From Sphingopyxis sp. LC81 (GTDB lineage: Bacteria; Pseudomonadota; Alphaproteobacteria; Sphingomonadales; Sphingomonadaceae): 64,000 nucleotides of DNA. This document shows positions 58,022-64,000 of this stretch, piece by piece (position 1 is the first letter of the stretch; each line of letters starts with the position of its first letter). The notes below the pieces were generated by a model, which was given only the letters and a program-made list of their open reading frames with translations, ran no database searches and had not been told where the DNA came from. The position numbers were made by a program, and so were the translations under genes. The stretch is taken from positions 124,001 through 188,000 of the forward strand of contig NZ_JNFD01000011.1 in NCBI RefSeq assembly GCF_000756375.1, read 5' to 3'.

Positions 58022-58618
58022 TCACGCCGCCATCAGGCGCAATTCCTCACGGAAATCCTCGTCCACCCCGATGCGGCTTCGCATCGGGGTGACGACAGCA
58101 TCGGCATCGGCGTCGCCTTCTTCGAACAGCGCACACGCCGCCTCGCCGCCGCGCGCCAGGCTATAGCGCTGCGCGACCTGGCCGGTGGGCTTAAACCCGA
58201 GCTTGCGCAACACCGCACCCGACGCCGGATTGTCGAGGAAGTGGCCCGCCGACAGTTTCGGCAGGTTCATCGCGCGCGCGATATGGATGAGCTGGCGCCC
58301 CGCCTCGGTCGCGAATCCCAGGCCCCAATAGGGCCGCGCGATCCAGTAACCCATTTCGAGGTCGCCCTCGGGGCTCGGCGAAATGCCGCAGCCGCCGACG
58401 AGGCGCGGTGCGCCGCCGGTGCGGGCAAAGATCAGGAAACGCGGCTGGTCGGGATCGACGGGAAGGCTCAGGAACTTCTGGGCTTCTTCTTCGCCATAGG
58501 GCCAGGGTGCGGTCGCGAGATTGCGGACCACCGCTTCCTCGCCGATCGCCCGGGCGAGCGCCGGGGCGTCTTCCTGCCAGCCGGGCCGCAGCAACAGTCT
58601 TTCGGTACGCGCGAACAT
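58022..58618 (-). CDS. GNAT-family N-acetyltransferase (RimJ-like)
   Basis: 198 aa. MFARTERLLLRPGWQEDAPAL at start, GYWIARPYWGLGFATEAGRQ (motif A, acetyl-CoA P-loop QxxGxG variant), AGHFLDNPASGAVLRKLGF (motif B). Acetylates small molecules or ribosomal proteins; substrate unknown. The C-terminal part contains a palindrome (58064-58091) that looks like inserted REP sequence. SD GGGAG 12 bases before ATG 58618. Confidence 0.88.
   Translation of the reverse strand: MFARTERLLLRPGWQEDAPALARAIGEEAVVRNLATAPWPYGEEEAQKFLSLPVDPDQPRFLIFARTGGAPRLVGGCGISPSPEGDLEMGYWIARPYWGLGFATEAGRQLIHIARAMNLPKLSAGHFLDNPASGAVLRKLGFKPTGQVAQRYSLARGGEAACALFEEGDADADAVVTPMRSRIGVDEDFREELRLMAA
58064..58091. repeat. REP-like single hairpin within the GNAT coding region
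   Basis: CACCCCGATGC-GGCTTC-GCATCGGGGTG, 11-bp perfect stem flanked by GTC/GAC as in the doublet family arms (CGTCACCCCG...). Located in frame, encoding VTPMRSRIGV near the protein's end. Confidence 0.7.
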
Positions 58619-58744
58619 CTTTTCAAACTCCCAATGCCTGTCGCCTTGGCGCCAGATGGTGACGCTTTGACGACATTCGATATGGAGGGAGATGGATGGC
58701 CCCGTTTTCACGCCCGATCGTCACAAGTGACGGATTTTGGACAA

Positions 58745-58783
58745 GAAAAAAGGGAGTACGGGGGTGACCCGTCTCCCTCTTTT
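58745..58783 (-). terminator. Terminator of rplU-rpmA
   Basis: Stem AAAAGGGAG-ACGGG with CCCGT-CTCCCTCTTTT and one bulge; minus strand ends in TTTTTTCTTG. Lies 75 bp after rpmA. Confidence 0.75.
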
Positions 58784-58858
58784 CGAACTTTGTTTCCGCT
58801 GGAGGCGGAAAGGACCGTTCCGGGTCATCCCTTGGTGGACGACCCTGGAAGATCGTCC

Positions 58859-59128
58859 TTATTCGGCGGCTTCCGCCATGGCGTCGACCGACACATATTT
58901 GCGGCCAAGCTTGCCATCGTGGAATCGGACTTGGCCGTCGGCGGTTGCGAACAGCGTGTGGTCCTTGCCCATGCCAACGTTGACACCCGGGTAAACCTTG
59001 GTGCCGCGCTGACGCACGATAATGTTGCCGCCGATCACTTCCTGACCGCCGAACTTCTTCACGCCAAGGCGGCGGCCGGCTGAGTCGCGACCGTTGCGCG
59101 AAGAACCGCCTGCTTTCTTATGTGCCAT
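58859..59128 (-). CDS. rpmA: 50S ribosomal protein L27
   Basis: 89 aa, [20 protein letters not shown] then [20 protein letters not shown], standard L27. N-terminal tail reaches the peptidyl-transferase centre. No N-terminal cleavage extension as in Firmicutes. 52 bp downstream of rplU, the usual order. Confidence 0.99.
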   Translation of the reverse strand: MAHKKAGGSSRNGRDSAGRRLGVKKFGGQEVIGGNIIVRQRGTKVYPGVNVGMGKDHTLFATADGQVRFHDGKLGRKYVSVDAMAEAAE

Positions 59129-59180
59129 GACTGATGCTCCTTAATTCGTTCGTTCGAGAGGCCGAGCGGCGTTGCCGCGC

Positions 59181-59660
59181 TCAGGCTTCCTTCTTGGGGG
59201 CTGCCTTCTTGGCAGCGGGCTTCTTTTCGGCGGCGGCTTCAGCCTTGGGAGCAGCGGCCTTCTTGGGCGCGGCTTCCTTGGCGGGCGCAGCAGCCTTGGC
59301 TTCGGCGGCCGGAGCGGCCTCTGCCTTCGGAGCGGCTTCCTTCTTCGGCGCGGCCTTCTTGGCATCGCCGACGGCGAGGATGCGCAGCAGCGTCAGCGAC
59401 TGGCGGTGACCGTTGCGGCGACGGTAGTTGTGCCGGCGGCGCTTCTTGAAGACGATGACCTTTTCGCCGCGCGTCTGGGCGATGATCTCGGCCGAAACGA
59501 CGAGGCCGTCGGCGCTCTTCACTTCGCCGCCGTCACCGGCCAGCAGGATGTCGCCCAGCGACACGGTGTCGCCAGCTTCGCCGTCGATCTTTTCAACGGC
59601 GATCTTGTCTCCAGCGGCGACGCGATACTGCTTGCCGCCCGTGCGCACGATTGCGAACAT
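59181..59660 (-). CDS. rplU: 50S ribosomal protein L21 with long basic tail
   Basis: 159 aa. Residues 1-97 are normal L21 ([46 protein letters not shown]). Residues 98-159 are a Lys/Ala/Glu/Pro tail of AAPK-type repeats, as in many sphingomonads; typical L21 ends near 103. SD GGAAG. The tail may sit on the ribosome surface; its function is unknown. Confidence 0.97.
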   Translation of the reverse strand: MFAIVRTGGKQYRVAAGDKIAVEKIDGEAGDTVSLGDILLAGDGGEVKSADGLVVSAEIIAQTRGEKVIVFKKRRRHNYRRRNGHRQSLTLLRILAVGDAKKAAPKKEAAPKAEAAPAAEAKAAAPAKEAAPKKAAAPKAEAAAEKKPAAKKAAPKKEA

Positions 59661-59888
59661 GGTCTTCCATCCAATCAGAAACTAAAACACCCACGCTGCC
59701 AGTCACCCGCCAAAGCAGGCGATTTTTCCGGCATGCGGGAAAGTCAGCGCCACTAGCGAGCCAAGCCGTCGCTGTCAACCGCCAAATCCCGTGCTTTTCA
59801 TCCAAAAGCGCGGGGCTGCACCGATTATCGCGCGCGCCGCCGATTCGGTGCTTGCTGCGCCGTCGGTGCGCCCATATCAGGGGCGGCG

Positions 59889-60398
59889 ATGACGCGCGCC
59901 TTTCTTTTTGCTCCGCTGCTCCTGTCGCTGCCGGCTTGCGCCGCGACGCAGGCCAACGACGGGCCCTCGCTGGCGAAGCGCGCGGTAGAGGGGCGATTCG
60001 ATGTCGCGCCCCCCGCGGTCGTCGTCGCGCCCCCGGGGCCGCTGCCCACCGACGTTGCCGGACGGCTTCAGCGCTGGGAATCGGATGGTGCCGCCGGCCA
60101 GCAGGCCTTCGCCGCCGAACGATCTGCGACCGCGTCGGCGGTTTCGGCGGCCGCGGGCGCGCCCGTCGCCAGCGAACGCTGGGTCGTCGCGCAACAGGCG
60201 ATCTCGCGTCTCGCCGCAGCACGCGCGCCGCTCCCCGCGGCGCTCGCCGATATCGATCGCCTCTATGTCGAGCGCAGCGTCGACGAGCAGATCGACGGGC
60301 TTCCCGACATCTATGCACTGCGCGACCGGCTCGCCGATCTGGCCTCGACGCAGGATGCGGTGCTGGAAGCGTTAAGCGCGCAGTTGCCGGGGCAATAG
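59889..60398 (+). CDS. Hypothetical lipoprotein
   Basis: 169 aa. Lipobox LPAC (Cys17), Val/Pro-rich linker ~38-52, then long Ala/Arg/Asp helices to the end (RWVVAQQAISRLAAARAP, DIYALRDRLADLASTQDAV) that could form a coiled coil. No family recognised. Upstream 228 bp to rplU hold both promoters. Ends 8 bp before a REP doublet. Confidence 0.75.
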   Translation: MTRAFLFAPLLLSLPACAATQANDGPSLAKRAVEGRFDVAPPAVVVAPPGPLPTDVAGRLQRWESDGAAGQQAFAAERSATASAVSAAAGAPVASERWVVAQQAISRLAAARAPLPAALADIDRLYVERSVDEQIDGLPDIYALRDRLADLASTQDAVLEALSAQLPGQ

Positions 60399-60405
60399 GT
60401 TACAC

Positions 60406-60480
60406 CGTCATCCCAGCGAAAGCTGGGATCTCTGGCGCCCATAAAGGACGATGGCGGTCCCAGCTTTCGCTGGGACGACG
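60406..60480. repeat. REP-type inverted doublet (AT-richer variant), copy 5
   Basis: 75-bp inverted repeat, arms CGTCATCCCAGCGAAAGCTG and complement. Hairpin TCCCAGCGAAAGCTGGGA keeps pairing with a different sequence from copies 1-4. Between convergent lipoprotein gene and pspF. Confidence 0.9.
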
Positions 60481-60488
60481 TTCGCGTG

Positions 60489-61520
60489 CTACTGATTCAA
60501 TCCGTGCTTTTTCAGCGCGTGGCGAATCTGGTCGTAACTCAATCCCAGCGCCTCGGCCGCGACCTTCTGGTTGAAGCGGCAGCGCGCCATCGTGTCGGAC
60601 AAAATCTGCTTTTCATAAGCGTCGACCGCCGCGCGCAGATCGCTGACCGGGCCGGAGGGCGGGGCGGCGGCGGTTTGCGCGGCGTCGTGCGCCGGCGCCG
60701 GGGCGGACGCCTCGGGCCGTGCGGGGACCTTGCGCGATACCGGCTGCCACGGGCTCGCAAAAGGGTCGAAGCTCAGCGCGTCGACGGGCTTTTCGGCGTC
60801 GGCCCAGCGATAGATCGCGCGCTCGATCACGTTCCTCAGTTCGCGGACATTGCCCGGCCAGTCGTGCCCCTCCATCGCCGCGAGCGCGCGCGGGCCGAAA
60901 CCCGGCCATTCGTCCCAGCCGAGCACCGCCGCCATGCGCTGCCCGAAATATTCTGCGAGCACCTCGATGTCGCCTTCGCGCGCGCGCAGCGGGGGCAGGG
61001 TGATGACCTCGAACGACAGCCGATCGAGCAGGTCGGCGCGGAAACGATTATCCTCGGCGAGCGCGGGCAGATGCTCGTTGGTCGCCGCGACGATGCGCAC
61101 GTCGACGCGGATCGGGCGCGACGATCCAACGCGCGTGACCTCGCCATATTCGACCGCGCGGAGCAGCCGCTCCTGCGCGCCCATCGACATCGTCGCGAGT
61201 TCGTCGAGGAACAAAGTGCCGCCGTCGGCCTCCTCGAACCGCCCCGCGCGGGTGCGCGTCGCGCCGGTGAAGGCGCCCGCCTCGTGCCCGAACAATTCGG
61301 ACTCGATCAGCGTCTCGGGCATCGCGGCGCAGTTCATGATCACATAGGGGCGATCCCAGCGCGTCGACAGGCGGTGGAGGCGCTCGGCGATCAGTTCCTT
61401 GCCGGTGCCGCGCTCGCCGATCACCAGCACCGGGCGGTCGAGCGAGGCCGCGAGGCTCGCGCGTTCGACCGCGTCCTGAAACGCCGCCGATTGGCCGATA
61501 AATTGGGTCTCGCGTTCCAT
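60489..61520 (-). CDS. pspF: Psp operon transcriptional activator PspF-like
   Basis: 343 aa sigma-54 activator without N-terminal regulatory domain, as PspF. AAA+: Walker A GERGTGKE (35-42), GAFTGA loop (82-87) in ESELFGHEAGAFTGATR, LFLDELATM (Walker B), HDWPGNVRELRNVIERA; linker, then Fis-type HTH FNQKVAAEALGLSYDQIRHAL. Divergent from the psp operon, which it should activate through a sigma-54 promoter; PspA normally inhibits it. ATG 61520; TTG 61526 possible. Confidence 0.95.
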   Translation of the reverse strand: MERETQFIGQSAAFQDAVERASLAASLDRPVLVIGERGTGKELIAERLHRLSTRWDRPYVIMNCAAMPETLIESELFGHEAGAFTGATRTRAGRFEEADGGTLFLDELATMSMGAQERLLRAVEYGEVTRVGSSRPIRVDVRIVAATNEHLPALAEDNRFRADLLDRLSFEVITLPPLRAREGDIEVLAEYFGQRMAAVLGWDEWPGFGPRALAAMEGHDWPGNVRELRNVIERAIYRWADAEKPVDALSFDPFASPWQPVSRKVPARPEASAPAPAHDAAQTAAAPPSGPVSDLRAAVDAYEKQILSDTMARCRFNQKVAAEALGLSYDQIRHALKKHGLNQ

Positions 61521-61557
61521 TCCCAATCATTGGCAAATTTTCCCGCTCATTGGCAAG
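61521..61557 (+). promoter_or_regulatory. Tandem direct repeats, likely PspF enhancer sites (UAS)
   Basis: TCCCAATCATTGGCAAA (61521-61537) and TCCCGCTCATTGGCAAG (61541-61557): 17-bp units offset by exactly 20 bp, ~63-99 bp upstream of the -24 element. First unit has an 11-bp palindrome CCAATCATTGG. They also touch the pspF start, so autoregulation is possible. Confidence 0.7.
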
Positions 61558-61619
61558 TCAAATCGATTGGGGGTGCGATTCTGGCGTGAATTTCGGCGGT
61601 TTTCCGTGGGTGCGCGCAA

Positions 61620-61637
61620 TTGGCACGCCCTATGCAT
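61620..61637 (+). promoter_or_regulatory. Sigma-54 (-24/-12) promoter of the psp operon
   Basis: TTGGCACGCCCTATGCAT: GG (61622-61623) and GC (61634-61635) with ten bases between, the invariant sigma-54 spacing (TGGCACG-N4-TTGCA). Transcription would start near 61647, ~50 bp before the leader ORF. Confidence 0.85.
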
Positions 61638-61699
61638 TGTTTCAGACGAACCGGCGCAGATCGCACCGGTGCAGCGAAAACTACAGGGAAGGTTGATCC

Positions 61700-61870
61700 A
61701 TGAAAACGATGTTTGCCCAGGCCGCCACTTTCGCGCTCAGCGCGGTCGGAGCGCTTGCCATCCTCGTCGGTGTGATCGACCAGCCCCAGGTTGCCGCCAG
61801 CGTCACCGGCACCCCCGCCGGCCCGCTGGTTGCCGCTGTCATGTCCCCGGCGGTCAGCGCTTTGGCCTGA
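61700..61870 (+). CDS. Small leader protein of the psp operon
   Basis: 56 aa ORF: MKTMFAQAATFALSAVGALA then ILVGVIDQPQVAASV and PAGPLVAAVMSPAVSALA. One hydrophobic N-terminal helix ~8-26, a Pro/Ala-rich end. SD GGGAAGG 8 bases upstream of the ATG, and position as first gene after the sigma-54 promoter make it likely to be made. No family known to me. Between it and pspA is a terminator-like hairpin, so it may be expressed above pspA. Confidence 0.7.
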   Translation: MKTMFAQAATFALSAVGALAILVGVIDQPQVAASVTGTPAGPLVAAVMSPAVSALA

Positions 61871-61876
61871 CCGGCA

Positions 61877-61927
61877 CTGGTGCCGGGGCACTCTCCCCCC
61901 TTGCCCCGCCCCGGCACCAGCTTTTTT
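61877..61927 (+). terminator. Intrinsic terminator/attenuator inside the psp operon
   Basis: Stem CTGGTGCCGGGG (61877-61888) / CCCCGGCACCAG (61909-61920), 12 bp perfect, 20-nt loop, then CTTTTTT. Lies 6 bp after the leader ORF stop and 54 bp before pspA. Confidence 0.8.
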
Positions 61928-61981
61928 CCAACGACACCCAAAAAAATACCGGGTCTCAAGATTTTCGACAGGAGTTTCAAA

Positions 61982-62644
61982 ATGGGTATTTTTTCACGAA
62001 CCCGCGACATCATCGCCGCCAATGTCACCGACCTGCTTGACCGGGCCGAAGACCCCGAAAAGATGATCCGCCAGATCATCTTCGAGATGAACGAAACGCT
62101 CGTCGAAGTTCGCGCCTCCGCCGCCCGCACGATCGCGGACCAGAAGGAAATGCGCCGCCACATCGCCAAGCTCGAAAGCCTGCAGGACAGCTGGAAGGAA
62201 AAGGCCGAACTCGCGCTGTCGAAGGACCGCGAAGACCTCGCCACCGCCGCGCTTGTCGAAAAACAGAAGGCCGGCGACATGGCCGAGAAGCTCAAGGCCG
62301 AGATCGCCGTCCTCGACGACGCGCTGACCGGTTACGAGGCCGACATCGCCAAGCTGCAGAAGAAGCTTTCGGAAGCCCGCGCGCGCCAGTCGAGCGTCGT
62401 CAACCGCCTTGAAAGCGCCGAGAATCGCTACAAGCTGCGCGAGATGACCAACGGCGACCGGGTCGAAGACGCCTTCTCGCGCTTCGAGATCCTCGAACGC
62501 CGCGTCGACGAAGCCGAAGGCCGCGCCGATGCGCTCAGCCTCGGTTACAAGAAGTCGCTCGACGAAGAGATCGCCGAACTGCAGGCCGCCGATAAGGTTG
62601 CCGACGAACTCGCCGCGCTGAAGGCCGCGCAGGGCAAGCAGTAA
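61982..62644 (+). CDS. pspA: Phage shock protein A
   Basis: 220 aa coiled-coil ESCRT-III-like protein. MGIFSRTRDIIAANVTDLLD amphipathic start, EDPEKMIRQIIFEM, RASAARTIADQKEMRR, and long coil to ~215 with FSRFEILERRVDEAEGRADAL. It binds stressed membranes, and inhibits PspF when unstressed. SD AGGAG. Second cistron, after the leader ORF. Confidence 0.97.
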   Translation: MGIFSRTRDIIAANVTDLLDRAEDPEKMIRQIIFEMNETLVEVRASAARTIADQKEMRRHIAKLESLQDSWKEKAELALSKDREDLATAALVEKQKAGDMAEKLKAEIAVLDDALTGYEADIAKLQKKLSEARARQSSVVNRLESAENRYKLREMTNGDRVEDAFSRFEILERRVDEAEGRADALSLGYKKSLDEEIAELQAADKVADELAALKAAQGKQ

Positions 62645-62656
62645 GGAGCCGGACCG

Positions 62657-62935
62657 ATGGAAGAGATCATCATCGTCCCGATCGTCATCGGAACCCTCTT
62701 CCTCGGTCTGCCCTGGCTGATCCTCCACTACATCACGAAGTGGAAACAGGCCAAGACGCTGACCGGAGAAGACGAACAGCTGCTCGACGAACTCTATGAT
62801 ACCGCACGGCGGCTCGAAAACCGCCTGCACACCGTCGAACGCATCATCAGCGCCGACCATCCCGACTTCCGCCCCGCGGTACGCAGCGATGAAGAGCTGG
62901 CGCAACTCGAAAACCATACGAACCGGAGGAACTGA
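62657..62935 (+). CDS. pspB: Envelope stress protein PspB
   Basis: 92 aa. One membrane helix ~5-26 (IIVPIVIGTLFLGLPWLILHY), then a cytoplasmic coiled coil DEQLLDELYDTARRLENRLH, TVERIISADHPDFRPA: exactly PspB design. Works with PspC to release PspF from PspA. 12 bp after pspA and 1 bp before pspC. Confidence 0.93.
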   Translation: MEEIIIVPIVIGTLFLGLPWLILHYITKWKQAKTLTGEDEQLLDELYDTARRLENRLHTVERIISADHPDFRPAVRSDEELAQLENHTNRRN

Positions 62936-62936
62936 G

Positions 62937-63317
62937 ATGTCTGCCAGCCGCACAAAATTCTACCTCGACAAACAGAACGCCAAATGGAGCGGCGTGTGCT
63001 CGGGAATCGCGGACTATAGCGGGATCGACGTCCTCTGGGTTCGCGTCGGCGCGGTCCTCCTGACCCTGATGGGCGGCTTCCCCTGGACGCTGATCGCTTA
63101 CTGGATGGTCGCCTGGATGGGCACGCCGAAACCGTTCGCGCTCTATGGTTCGACCGAGGAAGCGAAATTCTGGCAGGGTGTGCGTAGCAACCCGACCGCA
63201 TCGACCCGCGACATCAAGTCGCGCTTCCGCGACATCGACCGCCGGCTTGCCGACATCGAGCAATATTACACCAGCCACAACCGCCGCCTTGCCGACGAGA
63301 TCGACGCACTGCGCTGA
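62937..63317 (+). CDS. pspC: Envelope stress protein PspC
   Basis: 126 aa. PspC domain: FYLDKQNAKWSGVCSGIADY, SGIDVLWVRVGAVLLTL, GGFPWTLIAYWMVAWMG, then a C-terminal coil FRDIDRRLADIEQYY. Inner-membrane sensor partner of PspB. SD GGAGGA. Followed after 30 bp by two small membrane genes. Confidence 0.94.
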   Translation: MSASRTKFYLDKQNAKWSGVCSGIADYSGIDVLWVRVGAVLLTLMGGFPWTLIAYWMVAWMGTPKPFALYGSTEEAKFWQGVRSNPTASTRDIKSRFRDIDRRLADIEQYYTSHNRRLADEIDALR

Positions 63318-63347
63318 GCGAACTGGGGCAAACAGGGAGGAAGATAC

Positions 63348-63647
63348 ATGAATTTCGGTGGCACCACTTTTGTCCTCGCCATCATCGCATTGTCGATCGG
63401 CGGCTGGATGTTCACCACCTGGATCCGCGCCAAGCACGGCTATCCCGTTGAGAATGAATGGGGCGGCACGGTTCATCGAACCGACCCCGACGCTGATCGA
63501 AAAATCGCCCTGCTGACCGATGACAACGCCAAGCTGGCGGGGCAGGTCAGCCGGCTGGAAGAGCGGATTTCGGTGCTCGAACGCATCGCGACCGAAAATA
63601 ATGGTCAGGCGGCGGAGCTCGCCAGCCAGATCGACCGCCTGCGCTGA
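63348..63647 (+). CDS. Psp-linked small membrane/coiled-coil protein 1
   Basis: 99 aa. Helix ~8-25 (FVLAIIALSIGGWMFTTW), signature WIRAKHGYPVENEWGG, a linker with DPDAD, then coil ALLTDDNAKLAGQVSRLEER to the end. Paralogue of the next gene (shared TTW-R-KxGYP-EN-WG). Same operon as pspABC; SD GGAGG. Not PspD, G or another known Psp part as far as I can see; a membrane partner of Psp is inferred. Confidence 0.85.
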   Translation: MNFGGTTFVLAIIALSIGGWMFTTWIRAKHGYPVENEWGGTVHRTDPDADRKIALLTDDNAKLAGQVSRLEERISVLERIATENNGQAAELASQIDRLR

Positions 63648-63660
63648 GAGGATAGAAGCA

Positions 63661-63978
63661 ATGGAACTCGACCTTCTGAACGCCATCGCCCCCGTGGTCG
63701 CCGTTGTCGGCCTGGCCGGGGTCGCAGGCTGGGTCTTCACCACCTGGCTCCGCGTCAAGAACGGCTATCCGCTCGAAAACAGCTGGGGCAAGGCGGTTTA
63801 CCCCAAGACCAGCGACGAGGCGATGGAACGCGTCAAGCTGATCAGCCAGGAAAATGCCCAGCTGCGCGCCGAACTCGGTTCGGTGAAGGATCGCCTCGCG
63901 GTGATCGAGCGCATCGTCACCGACGAGAGCCACCGGCTGAGCCACGAGATCGAAGCGCTGCGGCGCCCCTCGAACTAA
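63661..63978 (+). CDS. Psp-linked small membrane/coiled-coil protein 2
   Basis: 105 aa. Helix ~7-28 (AIAPVVAVVGLAGVAGWVFT), WLRVKNGYPLENSWGKAV, then coil ERVKLISQENAQLRAELGSV and VTDESHRLSHEIEALRR. Paralogue of the preceding gene; 13 bp apart. The window ends 22 bp later with GAGAGGA, an SD-like sequence, so another gene probably follows. Confidence 0.85.
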   Translation: MELDLLNAIAPVVAVVGLAGVAGWVFTTWLRVKNGYPLENSWGKAVYPKTSDEAMERVKLISQENAQLRAELGSVKDRLAVIERIVTDESHRLSHEIEALRRPSN

Positions 63979-63987
63979 GCGCCGAAC

Positions 63988-63996
63988 TGAGAGGAA
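63988..63996 (+). promoter_or_regulatory. SD-like sequence for a gene beyond the window
   Basis: CTGAGAGGAACGAA at the window end reads as a good ribosome-binding site with its start codon just outside, so the psp operon probably continues. Confidence 0.5.
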
Positions 63997-64000
63997 CGAA

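Overview
The window is a GC-rich (mostly mid-60s %), gene-dense chromosomal segment of an alphaproteobacterium, most likely of the Sphingomonadales (Sphingopyxis/Sphingomonas-like). This rests on gene content and layout: an F1-ATPase operon without F0 genes, the chvI-chvG-hprK-rapZ-EIIA-HPr cluster divergent from ATP-type pckA, NDUFA12, DUF3297, DUF2155, a PspF/PspABC locus, many TonB-dependent receptors, and paired palindromes of the CGTCGCCCCCGCGAAGGCGG type. The genus is inferred, not proven. I see no rRNA, tRNA, CRISPR array, transposase or prophage; it reads as core chromosome with a few accessory patches.

Layout. 1-2.1 kb: NHEJ pair ku-ligD (ligD cut by the window edge) and a hemerythrin-like gene. 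2.1-4.7 kb: a collagen-like lipoprotein gene followed by a ShlB/FhaC-type outer-membrane transporter, with a 0.4 kb AT-rich upstream region shared with a TonB receptor (5.1-7.4 kb). 7.5-13 kb: DUF3297, CHAP amidase-like protein, a PAS-GGDEF-EAL protein, and a fatty acyl-AMP ligase. 13-16.8 kb: recX, DUF192, NDUFA12, DUF2155, aat (overlapping DUF2155 on the other strand by 223 bp), a secreted methyltransferase-like protein and a small membrane ORF. 16.9-18.4 kb: cpaF alone. 18.6-23.5 kb: atpHAGDC. 23.7-29.6 kb: small hydrolases, a P-loop kinase-like gene, an S1C protease with membrane anchor, and DUF1203-ada-PEP mutase. 29.6-36.9 kb: secreted HExxH protein, priA, and an iron-uptake pair (siderophore receptor + PepSY protein) behind a Fur-box-like site. 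37-42.6 kb: patatin-like protein and dnaK-dnaJ with a sigma-32-like promoter. 42.7-44.3 kb: a copper/metal group. 44.5-53.4 kb: rmuC, 23S rRNA methyltransferase, PTS/HprK/RapZ, ChvGI, pckA. 53.5-60.4 kb: peptidase-like genes, small DUF proteins, rplU-rpmA. 60.5-64 kb: the Psp envelope-stress locus, probably running beyond the window.

How parts work together. The ChvG/ChvI sensor pair, HPr kinase, EIIA-Man, HPr and RapZ form one minus-strand chain next to pckA, matching the known alphaproteobacterial coupling of envelope sensing, nitrogen/carbon PTS regulation and gluconeogenesis. The Psp locus has a textbook control region: divergent pspF, two 20-bp-spaced direct repeats upstream, a GG-N10-GC sigma-54 promoter, then a small leader ORF not usually annotated, an intrinsic-terminator-like hairpin, pspABC and two paralogous membrane/coiled-coil genes. 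Four of the REP-type doublets sit exactly in gaps between converging genes, where they may act as transcript ends.

The best candidates for undescribed biology are the collagen-like lipoprotein/TpsB pair, the extended Psp operon (leader ORF + attenuator + two paralogous coiled-coil proteins), the two-strand conserved overlap aat/DUF2155 with a probable CTG start for aat, and the Cys/His-rich mini-protein in the copper group.
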